DNA of 64,000 nucleotides from Sphingobacterium olei (GTDB taxonomy: Bacteria; Bacteroidota; Bacteroidia; Sphingobacteriales; Sphingobacteriaceae). This document shows positions 1 to 7,808 of this stretch, in pieces. The notes below the pieces were generated by a model. The model saw nothing but the letters and a program-made list of their open reading frames with translations. It had not been told where the DNA came from and made no database searches. The stretch lies in assembly GCF_005048855.1 (NCBI RefSeq), contig NZ_SUME01000001.1:744001-808000 (forward strand), read 5' to 3'. Made by a program: the position numbers and the translations under genes. Positions within the stretch are counted from its first letter, which is position 1. Every line of letters begins with the position of its first letter.

Positions 1-223
1 TATTGATCTAATAGCGCAGACAGCAGTCTATACAGACCATACAGTACTATGGCAATAAGTCCTGCTCATACAACGTAAATGAAAAGTATTCCAACTGAAA
101 ACATAGTTTAATTTTTATAGGCTAATAATTCATTAAATAAATCTATACAGTACCAACATCATAATACACTTCTAAAGTAAGCTTTTTTGTTTAATAAACT
201 AAAGAATGCCATTATCCTTTTCA
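1..223. other. intergenic, no gene seen
   Basis: AT-rich stretch with stops in all frames and no recognisable RNA or repeat. It ends at the first copy of the hairpin element. A gene starting further left cannot be excluded. Confidence 0.5.
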
Positions 224-355
224 AAAAAAATCCTGAAGCGGGGAGCTTCAGGATTTTTAACCTAACCAATTATTAACCTAAATTATGAATACTATATAAA
301 CGGCAGCATTTGGCAGATTATTACAGCAGCTGGTCGAATTAACAAAAACTTAACA
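224..355 (-). repeat. hairpin + tail element, copy 1
   Basis: An 11-bp perfect stem (229-239 with 245-255, GGGGA loop) is flanked by A and T runs, so it reads as a Rho-independent terminator. It is followed on the plus strand by a ~95-bp conserved tail containing a five-codon ATG...TAA mini-frame (ATGAATACTATATAA). The tail end lies 8 nt from the stop codon of the minus-strand KilA-N gene, so on that strand the order is gene, tail, terminator. The same order holds, at varying distance, for most other copies. Confidence 0.85.
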
Positions 356-363
356 ATCTACAT

Positions 364-1186
364 CTACCTCTTCAACCTCTTAACCGCATTACTGTTCAAC
401 AATGACGTCATCTGCGTAATAGCCACCTTATTCAGTTCCATAAGGCGATCGCTCTGTGATAATCCTTGCCGAATCAGTAACGCATTGATACTTTCCAGAT
501 TGGTCAGTACGACCAGTTGTTCTAATGTAGCATCTTCCCGTACATTACCTTTCTTGTCAGGATTGGTTTCTCGCCATTCCCTAGCGGTGAATCCAAATAG
601 CGCTACATTTAGAAGATCGGCTTCTGTAGCATAGACGATTCCAGCTTGTCGTTTGGTTACCTCTCGGGGTATCAGGTTTTCTTTGATAGCATCGGTATGG
701 ATATGATAGTTAACTTTAGCCAATGTCCGTTGTAGGCTCCAATTTAATTTGAGACGGTCGTTTTCCTCATTTTTCAGACGTTGGAACTCTTTGACCAGAT
801 ATATTTGGAATTCTGGACTTAACCACATTGCAAAATGGAAGGCGATATCCTTGATGTGCAAAAGTTCCACCATATCGTCCCGATTTGACAATCATTCCGG
901 TTGCACTCGTTCTTTTAATCCATTGCCCCACAGACATAATGAATCTGTTTGTTCCAGCTTCTTGTTCAATTACCCCGAATTCGGGGTAATTGAAATTAAG
1001 ATTGTTGATCTTTTCCCATACACCAAGATATTCAAGGGTGTTTTTATTAGTGATCCATTTTCCGATCAATCCACTGCCTTCACGAAACGAAGATGTCATA
1101 TCGGTCAAATTTATAAAATCGGTTTCATTTTGAATGATAACCAATGTCTTTGATTCTTTTACCTGAAGTGTCCTACTCTTACTCAT
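364..1186 (-). pseudogene. KilA-N domain protein, frameshifted
   Basis: Two overlapping frames together make one KilA-N protein of about 270 aa. The N-terminal frame (767-1186) carries the KilA-N core, with motifs DFINLTDM, WITNKNT and SGRYGGTFAH. The C-terminal frame (364-891) resumes at KDIAFHFAMWLSPEF and ends in a basic tail. Joining needs removal of one base, at position 853 (cat-c-aag). KilA-N proteins are DNA-binding, often phage antirepressor-like. The break could be a real frameshift mutation, a sequencing error or recoding; no slippery run is visible. Its 3' end abuts hairpin element copy 1. A short ORF tail and a TonB-like gene lie upstream on the same strand. Confidence 0.8.
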
Positions 1187-1210
1187 AAGCGAGGCGGTAC
1201 TAAGTATGGC

Positions 1211-1293
1211 TTAGCTCCGCAAAAACACATCCACCTCATCCCCAAGACTAACACCGCCTGATTCAAAACCTTTGGCGAGTTTTTTATCAACTT
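1211..1293 (-). pseudogene. short C-terminal gene remnant
   Basis: An open frame of about 27 codons without a start codon reads KKLAKGFESGGVSLGDEV... and ends at a stop at 1211. It is squeezed between the TonB-like gene and the KilA-N pseudogene. It looks like the last residues of a lost gene. I do not recognise the family. Confidence 0.35.
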
Positions 1294-1304
1294 TTGTTAT
1301 TTAA

Positions 1305-2366
1305 CTATTTGCAATATTTTTGCAATAATGCTTCTCCCGAATCAAACCCAAGGTTTTTGAGTATTCGAAAATCTTCGCAGGCAGTCTGTGGGTCATTTAG
1401 TTTAAGATAGCACTCACCTCGAAATATTAGAGCCTTTTCATTCTTTGGATTGAGTGAAAGCATTTTGTCGAAATACGTTATCGCATTTTCAAAATTTCCC
1501 TTTTCAAGTTGCCGCATCGCATAGTAGATATAACTTTGATCGCTAAGGAATTGGGTTAAAAAATCGAAATTGATTTCTAGTGTTACCTGAGAATCCACAG
1601 GTTTATTATTGTAATAGGCCGGGGTCCACTTTTTTTCGGTTTTCTTACAAGCTGCTATAAATTCTTTATTAAACTGTTCATCCATACCCTGAATAATCTT
1701 TATGTTTTCGATAGCTCCTGATTTTGTAACAACAAACGTTGCGAAAAACAATCCCTTATCCTTAGCTGAGGAAAGCATATACTTTTCAAAGGATTTCATG
1801 TTTTTCTGCAAAGAATTCTTAAATCCATCTGGATTTGAGAATACAGGGTATATTTTATGGCTGGCTTTATATATGGTATCTTTGGATTTAGTGGATATGT
1901 AATCTGTCGCTCCCCATTCAGATATTTTTTGCAGATGATCGTTCCGCACAAAAGTTATCGACAGTGATCCGGGATCATTACGGCCCAATGGCCCTTCTTG
2001 GATTACCAGTAAACTATCCTTTGTAAGATATGCAATCTTGAGTTTTACTTTAGCACCATAAGTTGTAGAAATTTCGAGCGTGCTATTTTTCAAGTCGTAG
2101 GGATGGAAACTTCCCTCGCTAAGAAAGTCGGTAACTATTGCAGCTTTTCCTCCAGGTTTAAAACTATATTTTAAGAAAGAATACTTCATAGGGTGCTGTT
2201 CTTCGAGCGCCGCACCATCTAGATATTTTGTATTTACCTTTATCCAATTACCCACCAAAGGGTGCTGTTTCGTAGATGAAGTTGCGCTAGAATAGGATAA
2301 CACGGAGAATGCAAATGCCATTAAGTATCTAAATATAGTTTTAGGGCTTAAATGATCTAAAATCAT
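1305..2366 (-). CDS. TonB C-terminal domain and TPR protein
   Basis: 353 aa. The N-terminus has a hydrophobic stretch (residues 11-30) that fits a signal peptide or anchor; Met16 is an alternative start. Residues ~35-150 look like a lipocalin-type secreted domain. Residues ~175-270 match the TonB C-terminal fold (FFATFVVTKSGAIENIKIIQG, then a KKWTPAYYNNKPV region). The last ~70 residues form a TPR pair (GNFENAITYFDKMLSLNPKNEKAL). Many Bacteroidota encode such periplasmic proteins with a solitary TonB-C domain; here it probably binds a periplasmic or TonB-box partner rather than energising transport. It is the only long intact minus-strand gene in this part that is not directly followed by the hairpin element. 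Confidence 0.7.
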   Translation of the reverse strand: MILDHLSPKTIFRYLMAFAFSVLSYSSATSSTKQHPLVGNWIKVNTKYLDGAALEEQHPMKYSFLKYSFKPGGKAAIVTDFLSEGSFHPYDLKNSTLEISTTYGAKVKLKIAYLTKDSLLVIQEGPLGRNDPGSLSITFVRNDHLQKISEWGATDYISTKSKDTIYKASHKIYPVFSNPDGFKNSLQKNMKSFEKYMLSSAKDKGLFFATFVVTKSGAIENIKIIQGMDEQFNKEFIAACKKTEKKWTPAYYNNKPVDSQVTLEINFDFLTQFLSDQSYIYYAMRQLEKGNFENAITYFDKMLSLNPKNEKALIFRGECYLKLNDPQTACEDFRILKNLGFDSGEALLQKYCK

Positions 2367-2503
2367 AATTTATAAAGTTTATTAGTTAGGTTAATAATTT
2401 GTAATGCTCTTAGTCAATAATAATACTAATATAGAAAAAATGACTGAAAATAGAATCAGTAAAAGAGATCTTGATTTTGGATATGAAAAAGCTGCACTGG
2501 TAT

Positions 2504-2636
2504 AAAAAACTCCTGAAGCGGGGAGCTTCAGGAGTTTCTAACCTAACCAATTATTAACCTAAATTATGAATACTATATAAGCGGCAGCATGTGGTGGAAT
2601 ATTACACGACCTGCCGGAATTAACAAAAGCTTAACA
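2504..2636 (-). repeat. hairpin + tail element, copy 2
   Basis: Same 130-bp element as at 224-355, with stem ACTCCTGAAGC / GCTTCAGGAGT. Relative to copies 1, 3, 4, 7 and 8 one A-T pair of the stem has become C-G on both sides, a compensatory change. It lies 40 nt 3' of the small membrane-protein gene. The 25 bp before the hairpin (2482-2506) recur before copy 4. Confidence 0.85.
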
Positions 2637-2675
2637 CACCCTTCGATAGTTGGCTGAACACCTTGTTTGCTTTCA

Positions 2676-2960
2676 TTATGTATTTTTATCGGTTTGATCT
2701 TTATCATAATTAATCTTAAATAGATGCGACTGCTGCTGGTCTTTATTCTGCTTGTCGTAGCTTTCTCTTGTAAACGCAAAGTATATCACATAAAACCATC
2801 CGAATATACCGTGCAGTATTGCCCACAAGATGGACTTATTACGATCCCACGAGGTGACTACGCCGATAATGGATCCGAGACCTACGCCGGATTGCGTGAC
2901 AGTTTTAGTGGTGTTGTTGACTACATCTTGTCCAAAGACCACTGTGATCAATGAAGGCAT
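2676..2960 (-). CDS. small membrane protein, N-terminally truncated
   Basis: 94 aa. The N-terminus reads MPSLITVVFGQDVVNNTTKTVTQSG. A fragment at 5745-5900 preserves the ancestral start, a proper signal peptide MKRLVTTLFFLSLITAVFGQ, so here the signal peptide has been replaced by the upstream DUF1016 sequence. One hydrophobic helix follows (SILWAILHGIFGWFYVIYFAF), then a charged tail (SYDKQNKDQQQ). The frame overlaps the 3' end of the DUF1016 fragment by 56 bp. The protein may no longer be exported. Function unknown; homologues with the fuller N-terminus would be small inner-membrane proteins. Confidence 0.6.
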   Translation of the reverse strand: MPSLITVVFGQDVVNNTTKTVTQSGVGLGSIIGVVTSWDRNKSILWAILHGIFGWFYVIYFAFTRESYDKQNKDQQQSHLFKINYDKDQTDKNT

Positions 2961-3393
2961 CGGCTTTTATGTAATTTAGAAGTATATCTCTCGTCCAGCC
3001 AAGCTGAATGGCTTTCTCAGCATAGTACAACGCTTCCTTATCATCCGTGACTTTCTCTATCAATAGTAGGTTATGCCTCCACGGCAAAACTGCAACGCAG
3101 CGTTGCAGTTTTGGATCAACATGGCAATAGCGCTCATAGAAGCGTTTCATGTGCCATAGGTTACGGGGTGAAACACCGATATCTGGGAACTTTAACTTAA
3201 GATCAGCCGACAACCTTTTTACTACACCGGCACCATGGCCTTTTTCGATTTTCTTTTCACTAAGCAATTTGCCCAGATTCCAATACATACCGATTCCGGC
3301 CTCATTCACCTTTCGGGCAATATTTATGCGAGCAGTCTGTATTTCGGTTACTGCAGCTTCGAGTATTTCGGCATATAGCTTTTCGACTTCCAT
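2905..3393 (-). CDS. DUF1016 N-terminal domain protein (nuclease lost)
   Basis: 162 aa. Residues 1-135 match the N-terminal domain of DUF1016/YhcG proteins (ARINIARKVNEAGIGMYWNLGKLL, then RNLWHMKRFYERY, then LPWRHNLLLIEKV and GWTRDILLNYIKADA). Full family members are ~350 aa and carry a C-terminal PD-(D/E)xK nuclease. Here that domain is absent: after KADAF the sequence crosses into the small membrane-protein gene, at a shared TCATTGATCACA-like stretch near 2950, and ends 17 residues later. What remains is probably only a DNA- or partner-binding module. A perfect 13-bp palindrome sits inside the coding sequence at 3086-3112. Repeated almost identically at 10589-11077. Confidence 0.8.
   Translation of the reverse strand: MEVEKLYAEILEAAVTEIQTARINIARKVNEAGIGMYWNLGKLLSEKKIEKGHGAGVVKRLSADLKLKFPDIGVSPRNLWHMKRFYERYCHVDPKLQRCVAVLPWRHNLLLIEKVTDDKEALYYAEKAIQLGWTRDILLNYIKADAFIDHSGLWTRCSQQHH
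3086..3112. repeat. coding palindrome in DUF1016 linker
   Basis: Arms AAAACTGCAACGC and GCGTTGCAGTTTT, 13 bp each, separated by one base. They encode part of the variable linker (KLQRCVAVL) just before the conserved PWRHN motif. The same palindrome occurs at 10770-10796, half of it in the chimeric ORF6N gene, and related ones in the DUF1016 gene at 4684-5301. Confidence 0.8.
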
Positions 3394-3412
3394 ATCGTAT
3401 TTTTTACGATAT
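3392..3412 (-). promoter_or_regulatory. operator-like palindrome over DUF1016 start
   Basis: Perfect 8-bp inverted repeat ATATCGTA - TTTTT - TACGATAT overlapping the ATG (complement at 3391-3393). It is repeated with one mismatch at the second DUF1016 copy (about 11076-11096) and, degraded, upstream of the second KilA-N gene (about 9968-9988). AT-rich upstream sequence could hold a promoter. It may be an operator or a start-site hairpin. Confidence 0.5.
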
Positions 3413-3470
3413 AAATATACTAAAAATATTAGTTGCTAAAGTCTTTGTTCGTAAAAAACTACTACTACTA

Positions 3471-3636
3471 AACAACATCCTCGTCTACAAGAACAGTTTG
3501 ATCTGGTCAAGCACCGAAACCTTTATTTTATCCTCGTTCTCATCATAGCGTGGCATAACGCAAATTTGTGTGCAACAAAATATTAAATAAATAATTGAGT
3601 AGGAAGGACACTTTGTTTTTACGCAAGATCACATAA
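3471..3636 (-). repeat. 165-bp upstream flank, copy A (also 10045-10209, 11154-11322)
   Basis: Three near-identical copies lie between a DUF1016-type promoter region and a hairpin element. Each contains a 23-codon minus-strand frame (here 3485-3556, starting MPRYDENEDKIKVSVL) that stays open in all three copies. It may be the C-terminus of a lost gene or a small peptide. The rest shows no other gene. Confidence 0.7.
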
Positions 3637-3766
3637 AAAAATCCTGAAGCGGGGAGCTTCAGGATTTCTAACCTAACCAATTATTAACCTAAATTATGAA
3701 TACTATATAAACGGCAGCATCTGGCAGAATATTACAGCACCCGGCGGAATTAACAAAAACTTAACA
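3636..3766 (-). repeat. hairpin + tail element, copy 3
   Basis: Nearly identical to copies 1, 7 and 8; stem AATCCTGAAGC / GCTTCAGGATT followed by the conserved tail ending AACTTAACA. On the minus strand it lies ~100 nt 3' of the gene at 3868-4518. Confidence 0.85.
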
Positions 3767-3867
3767 ACTGCACAGGCTAACCATAACCAATAGCCACTTT
3801 AGCCGAAGCAGTCCATAGGTATTCGACACAGAAAACGTGTTGATGAAGAAGAATAATTTGCTGTCGT

Positions 3868-4518
3868 TTAAGCTTTGTGAGTACTTTTCACGTCGTCATC
3901 CGTGGCTAGTTCTATCACGTAGTCGATAAATTTATCAAAGGACTTTTTATTCATGATATCAAATTTTGAAGGACACAGATCGATTCGGTACTTTATACGC
4001 TCCCGTACACGTTTTTCGTCAAAGTTAGAAAGGATTACCACATATTTGTTAGACAGATCGAGATCTGCAAGAATATTGTTTACCGAGAAATCGTCCCCAC
4101 CACTGCTAAGGAGCAAGATTTCTGCATTTGATGCCGTCTCTTTTAGGCTGTCTTTTTTAATAAGCTCTAATCGGGAATTCTTTTCGATCAGCTCTGTAAA
4201 TAGGTCTGTATCCCAGAAATACAGCTGCCATAGGCACACGGGATAGGTTTCTTTTTTTTGTAATGCTATACGAGTAACTTTCTCTGGCTTGTTATTCGAA
4301 CCTTTAGAATAGATTACATCCTTATTGTCGGAAAATTCAGAAGATAGACCAATGATCATTTTCGCTATGGAACCGCCCGTATGCAAACTGTTGCCGTTTA
4401 AATGAGTTTTGTTACTGGAATGTGTGTCATCCTGTTTTTTGTCTTTCGGTTTCGTAGTCGTTTCATCGCCAAATAACTGCTGTGCCAATTGTTTAAGCGT
4501 ATCGATAATTTTTTCCAT
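3868..4518 (-). CDS. hypothetical protein
   Basis: 216 aa from the ATG at 4518 (a longer frame to 4602 would need a TTG and overlaps the macro-domain remnant). The N-terminus is an amphipathic helix (MEKIIDTLKQLAQQLFG), followed by a polar linker (~20-60) and an alpha/beta region from ~70 to the end (YPVCLWQLYFWDTDLFTELIEKN, then AEILLLSSGGDDFSVNNI, KYVVILSNFDEKRVRERIKYRI). The hydrophobic strand-turn pattern suggests a Rossmann-like or response-regulator-like fold, but I do not recognise the family. It follows the macro remnant by 68 nt on the same strand. Confidence 0.5.
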   Translation of the reverse strand: MEKIIDTLKQLAQQLFGDETTTKPKDKKQDDTHSSNKTHLNGNSLHTGGSIAKMIIGLSSEFSDNKDVIYSKGSNNKPEKVTRIALQKKETYPVCLWQLYFWDTDLFTELIEKNSRLELIKKDSLKETASNAEILLLSSGGDDFSVNNILADLDLSNKYVVILSNFDEKRVRERIKYRIDLCPSKFDIMNKKSFDKFIDYVIELATDDDVKSTHKA

Positions 4519-4585
4519 AATAGAAAGTAATAACTCGGTTAATCGACAAGTTAATAATTTCAAATCTAAAATACAATTTGCGACT

Positions 4586-4745
4586 TCAAAAATCGTAAAC
4601 AATCACCGCGATATCCTTTTCGCTTAGACAGGATTGTATTAACGGCTCGATCTGGTCCCAGGTACCACCAGCAAGACCACATCCTATACGAGGCATATGT
4701 ACAGATGCATTATGTTGCACAGTAAATTCCGCCACTTTTTCCAGC
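4586..4745 (-). pseudogene. macro-domain C-terminal remnant
   Basis: A frame without start reads KVAEFTVQHNASVHMPRIG, then CGLAGGTWDQIEPLI and ends in VYDF-stop at 4586. This is the C-terminal third of a Poa1/TARG1-type ADP-ribose macro domain; HMPRIGxGLAGGxW is the family hallmark. The first two thirds are missing: at about 4745 the sequence joins the DUF1016 gene in a different frame. Related in sequence to the macro domain of the gene at 14879-16504. Confidence 0.75.
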
Positions 4746-5301
4746 CGCGGCTTTCTATTTGAAAAGTCAACACACTTTTAGTCCAGCCATTTTCTGCGGT
4801 CTTACGTATGTAAAATAATCTATCGTCAGCAGATTTGATCTTGTCCAGTATGATGGTATGATGTGTCCACGCTATTAGTGCAACCAATGGTTGCAAAATT
4901 GGATGATTAACTTGTGCAAGTGCACCTTGCGCAAATTTATGCTGTTGATTATCTGTGCTTTGCAATTGTGCAACCGGCGGTTGCACAATTGCTTTTTCAG
5001 ATTTAGAAACGTCTTCATGCAAAAAATCAGGATAGGCATCTGCGAATGCCCGCATATACTTTAGGTTACGAACAGAAAAACCCTTACTATCTGGAAACTC
5101 ATTTCTTAGGTCTTTGGAAATTTGGTCAATAATCTTTGCACCCCAACTTGCTTCTTTAATCTTGATAGAAATATCTATTCCAATAGACCAGTAGAGAACT
5201 AGCATCTCTGTATTTACAGATAATGCAACGCGCTGTTGCGCCTGCCGAATTTTCTGTTTTAGTTCGGTAAGTAACTGTATATAGGTGTTCTCTGTTTCCA
5301 T
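4684..5301 (-). CDS. DUF1016 N-terminal domain protein, chimeric 3' end
   Basis: 205 aa. Residues 1-85 and 135-190 give the DUF1016 N-domain (VLYWSIGIDISIKIKE, FSVRNLKYMRAFADAYPDF, IAWTHHTIILDKIKSADDRLFYIR, GWTKSVLTFQIESR). The C-terminal nuclease domain is missing; after IESRG the frame runs into the macro-domain remnant out of frame and stops. The linker (90-135) contains three related units, VQPPVAQLQ, AQGALAQV and LQPLVALI, each encoded over a DNA palindrome. It starts 21 bp downstream of the ORF6N fragment. Possibly expressed but unlikely to have full family function. Confidence 0.7.
   Translation of the reverse strand: METENTYIQLLTELKQKIRQAQQRVALSVNTEMLVLYWSIGIDISIKIKEASWGAKIIDQISKDLRNEFPDSKGFSVRNLKYMRAFADAYPDFLHEDVSKSEKAIVQPPVAQLQSTDNQQHKFAQGALAQVNHPILQPLVALIAWTHHTIILDKIKSADDRLFYIRKTAENGWTKSVLTFQIESRGWKKWRNLLCNIMHLYICLV
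4879..4992. repeat. three tandem palindromes inside DUF1016 gene
   Basis: Palindromes at 4879-4895 (TGCAACC/GGTTGCA, 3-nt loop), 4912-4934 (9-bp arms, one mismatch) and 4962-4992 (15-bp arms GCAATTGTGCAACCG, 1-nt loop). All are GCAA/TTGC-centred and in frame, each encoding a similar VAQL-type peptide unit. Confidence 0.75.
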
Positions 5302-5322
5302 TGTCCTGATATTAAAATTTAG

Positions 5323-5550
5323 TTATGCCACGTCCATAAGATATGCCTCCACGGCAAAACTGCGACACTGAAGAGCACCTCCGAAAAGCTTTTTGTCAGG
5401 TATCACAAATTGTGATACCATATTTTCCACTTCGTCGTTGGTTAGTTCAAACATAAAGTCCTCTGGGAATCTATCCATGTTTCTTCGGACGGCTTGTTTG
5501 AGCACACGTGTCTCTACACCGTATAGATGAGCTAAGTCGCGATCCAACAT
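5323..5550 (-). pseudogene. ORF6N domain fragment fused to DUF1016 sequence
   Basis: 75 aa. The start [24 protein letters not shown] and the [10 protein letters not shown] motif define an ORF6N (phage antirepressor-like, DNA-binding) domain. Normally GGAL is followed by FAFTEQG; here the sequence switches right after KKLFGGAL to a segment identical to the DUF1016 gene (GCAGTTTTGCCGTGGAGGCAT), out of frame, and stops 11 codons later. The switch falls in the DUF1016 coding palindrome. The N-terminal residues before MLDRD are also short. Confidence 0.75.
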
Positions 5551-5566
5551 TACCTTCCGCTTCGAT

Positions 5567-5787
5567 ATATATGTTTACGCCCACTGGGCGGGGATGTCAC
5601 AACCAGAATTACTGGGTGTATTATCCGCGCATCAAGCAAAGGGTAGAAAAGCTTTTAGTTTTGAGTACGATAAAAATTGGTTGAAAACAAAAGAACAACG
5701 GTTGATAGATCCTGATATTCAGTTCTATTCAGGACAGCAATTCCCTAATGACAAAGAAAACTTCGGGATTTTTCTAGACAGTATGAT
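5567..5787 (+). pseudogene. HipA-family kinase N-terminal fragment
   Basis: The frame reads [21 protein letters not shown] and then QAKGRKAFSFEYDKNWL to NDKENFGIFLDSM. This is the N-subdomain-1 region of two-domain HipA toxins (serine/threonine kinases). The start is missing, and after LDSM the sequence runs into an inverted piece of the small membrane-protein gene, so the kinase domain is lost. An ORF from the ATG at 5594 to 5812 is open but cannot be functional. Confidence 0.75.
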
Positions 5788-5900
5788 CCGAGACCTACGC
5801 CGGATTGCGTGACGGTTTTAGTGGTGTTGTTGACTACATCTTGTCCAAAGACTGCTGTGATCAATGACAAGAAAAATAGGGTTGTTACTAGCCTTTTCAT
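5745..5900 (-). pseudogene. 5' fragment of the small membrane-protein gene
   Basis: It encodes a signal peptide MKRLVTTLFFLSLITAVFGQ followed by DVVNNTTKTVTQSGVGLGS, then the frame enters antisense HipA sequence and stops at 5745. It preserves the ancestral start of the genes at 2676 and 10384. The junction lies at GGTCTCGGATC near 5785. Confidence 0.7.
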
Positions 5901-5902
5901 AT

Positions 5903-6378
5903 CTATTTTTTTTCTCCAATTTTGAATCCTATCTCGCCTTTCGAATTCGGCTTTGATACAATATTTTCCTGTTTATCCTGCAACCGGTCGATGTATTCGA
6001 AGAGCAGTTCGATGTTCTGATCGTGGCCTTTTTGTTTCTTAGCGATCTGTTCTACGGTATATTTCATCTCGGCGATTCCCAGTTTCATTTCTGTATTGAT
6101 ATGCAGTATGTCCCTCAGTTTCACAAATAAATCAATAATGCGGATGCTCATCGTGATAGCTTTTTGACTCTTTAATACATTTGGAAGCATCAGTACACCG
6201 TGTTCGGTAAAAGCAAAAGGTAGATACTTTGAGTAACGCCCCTGTTCTAAGGTCGCATTTTGCGATCTTAATTACATCATATTCTTCTTTCGTTAACTCG
6301 AACATAAAATGTTCGGGAAATCGGATGATATTCCTTCTAACTTGCTTGCTCTTTGAGCCTGCGCGTTTCTACATCAGT
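5903..6378 (-). pseudogene. ORF6N domain gene, decayed
   Basis: The C-terminal frame (5903-6190) gives MLPNVLKSQKAITMSIRIIDLFVKLRD and a typical ORF6N tail (ELLFEYIDRLQDKQE, IGFKIGEKK). Upstream in other frames are KYLPFAFTEHGVLMLPN (about 6187-6237), RRNIIRFPEHFMFELTKEEY (about 6265-6335) and TDVETRRLKEQAS (6340-6378). At least one frameshift and one in-frame stop break the gene, and the first ~10 residues are absent. The upstream edge joins the 25-bp segment seen before hairpin copy 2. Confidence 0.75.
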
Positions 6379-6399
6379 ATGAAAAAGCTGCACTGGTAT

Positions 6400-6530
6400 A
6401 AAAAAATCCTGAAGCGGGAGCTTCAGGATTTCTAACCTAACCAATTATTAACCTAAATTATGAATACTATATAAACGGCATCAGCGGCCAGAATATTACA
6501 GCACTTGGTGGAATTAACAAAAGCTTAACA
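6400..6530 (-). repeat. hairpin + tail element, copy 4
   Basis: Same element with a GGG loop one base shorter. Its tail ends 2 nt from the stop codon of the NUDIX fragment on the minus strand. Confidence 0.85.
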
Positions 6531-6532
6531 TT

Positions 6533-6733
6533 CTATCGCTGCATCATTGCGTGCACGATAGGCAGATCAGCTGCCGCCCAGTCGTAATTCAGTAGCTCTG
6601 TTTTATCCACCCATATGGCTGGCGCGTGTTCATTGAGATGCAATTCGCCACCCACCAATTTACATTCAAAAGGGTAGAGGGAGATTACGAATTCCGGATA
6701 ATGGTACTCCACCATATTCAGTGCTGGCCCCAC
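6533..6733 (-). pseudogene. NUDIX hydrolase C-terminal half
   Basis: 66 aa reading MVEYHYPEFVISLYPFECKL through HAPAIWVDKTELLNYDWAAADLPIV. This matches the second half of MutT/NudG-type (d)NTP pyrophosphohydrolases, including the xxAADLPI motif. The N-terminal half with the GX5EX7REUXEEXGU NUDIX box is missing, so it should be inactive. An intact relative is at 25630-26031. Confidence 0.75.
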
Positions 6734-6794
6734 GTTTATATCAATACAGCATATAGGACAAAATGAGCAGATATACGAACTTTATCAAATGATT

Positions 6795-7406
6795 TTAATC
6801 CAAGTCATCATTGTCATAAGGATCCGAGACCTTGTAATTCTTTTCTTTATACGCTAATTCGGCTATTAGATAGTCGTAGACCAATGATCTGATTGTACTC
6901 AGGTCATAATTTTCCAGTTTATACTCAGCGAGTAAAATTTTATCCCGATGGAGATCTGCGTTGTCTGTGTACCTTTCTCTCTGTTGATTACATTTATAAA
7001 TTAAAACGGAATGTTTCTCCATATCTCCTGCAAAGAAAAGAAACTCGCTATATAAAAATATTTCATCGTCCTTCTGCTTACCGTCTATGGCATAAAAAAT
7101 ATAGGCCGATATGTCATCTTCTAAATCTTCATTTAAACAGAAATTCCTTAAATTTTTATGTGATTCTAATACCGTCTTTAAATAGGGAGATTCTGTCTGC
7201 TGCTCAATCTCTTTATGCAGTTTTTGTATGTCTGCCAATATAGATGATTCAAATTCCTTCCTGAACGCTTTTTTCCGTTGTTTTTTCTCCCGTTTTTTAT
7301 TTATTCTGATTTGCTCTCTTTCTTCAAATACGTTTAACTGTTTTTTAAAACTGTCCTCGAATAGTTTTACTTTTTCGGCTAATAAGGATTCTTTCATTTT
7401 TATCAA
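6795..7406 (-). CDS. hypothetical coiled-coil protein
   Basis: 203 aa, strongly charged. Residues ~15-75 are Lys/Glu-rich and predicted coiled coil (REQIRINKKREKKQRKKAFRKEF). The C-terminal ~110 residues are helical with an acidic end (DPYDNDDLD). No signal peptide, no membrane segment, no family recognised. Met4 is an alternative start. It is flanked on the 5' side by hairpin copy 5 and on the 3' side by the NUDIX fragment. Confidence 0.5.
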   Translation of the reverse strand: MIKMKESLLAEKVKLFEDSFKKQLNVFEEREQIRINKKREKKQRKKAFRKEFESSILADIQKLHKEIEQQTESPYLKTVLESHKNLRNFCLNEDLEDDISAYIFYAIDGKQKDDEIFLYSEFLFFAGDMEKHSVLIYKCNQQRERYTDNADLHRDKILLAEYKLENYDLSTIRSLVYDYLIAELAYKEKNYKVSDPYDNDDLD

Positions 7407-7495
7407 GCTGAGGTTTATGCAATAATTAATCTAATGTTAAAATTTCAATTTAGGAATAATAGTGCACTATTCAAAACTTTGGCAGGCAATCTTTA

Positions 7496-7612
7496 ACAAA
7501 AAATCCTGAAGCGAGGGAGCTTCAGGATTTCACCAACTAACCAACTATTAACCCCAAATGATGAAATTTACTACCCTATAAACGACACCGTTTACTGTGA
7601 TAAAAAGTTAAT
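7496..7612 (-). repeat. hairpin + tail element, divergent copy 5
   Basis: The stem AATCCTGAAGC / GCTTCAGGATT is kept, but the tail is only ~60% like the others. The pattern CTAACCAACTATTAACC, then an ATG mini-frame ending in CTATAA, is still visible (7 codons instead of 4 before the stop). No obvious minus-strand gene ends at it. Confidence 0.7.
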
Positions 7613-7695
7613 AGAGCCAGTACTAGATCAGATGAAATCGGAAGCTTATGTCAACTAGCTATTTGTACGAACATAAGAACTTTCCAGACCTTTCA

Positions 7696-7740
7696 CGTCT
7701 CATAGAGCAATGGAAGCTAAGTTTGACTTAGCTTGAGACG
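7696..7740. repeat. nested inverted repeat
   Basis: Outer arms CGTCTCA (7696-7702) and TGAGACG (7734-7740) enclose a perfect AAGCTAAG-TTTGA-CTTAGCTT palindrome (7714-7734). It lies just upstream of the operator-like repeat of the XRE gene. Role unknown. Confidence 0.5.
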
Positions 7741-7752
7741 AGATTGATTTTT

Positions 7753-7801
7753 TGTTTGATATTTCAATCGTATTGTTTGTTTTTGATCGAAATATCAAAC
7801 A
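7753..7801 (+). promoter_or_regulatory. 17-bp inverted repeat, probable operator of the XRE gene
   Basis: Arms TGTTTGATATTTCAATC and GATCGAAATATCAAACA pair over 17 bp with one mismatch, 15-nt spacer, ending 7 nt before the ATG at 7809. HipB-type regulators bind such paired palindromes for autorepression; that assignment is inferred. Confidence 0.6.
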
Positions 7802-7808
7802 TTTAGAA

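Noticed and set aside
2724..2954. Plus-strand ORF with a lipoprotein-like start opposite the membrane-protein gene
   Set aside because: Exact antisense shadow of the membrane protein, repeated in the second copy; the minus frame has family support.
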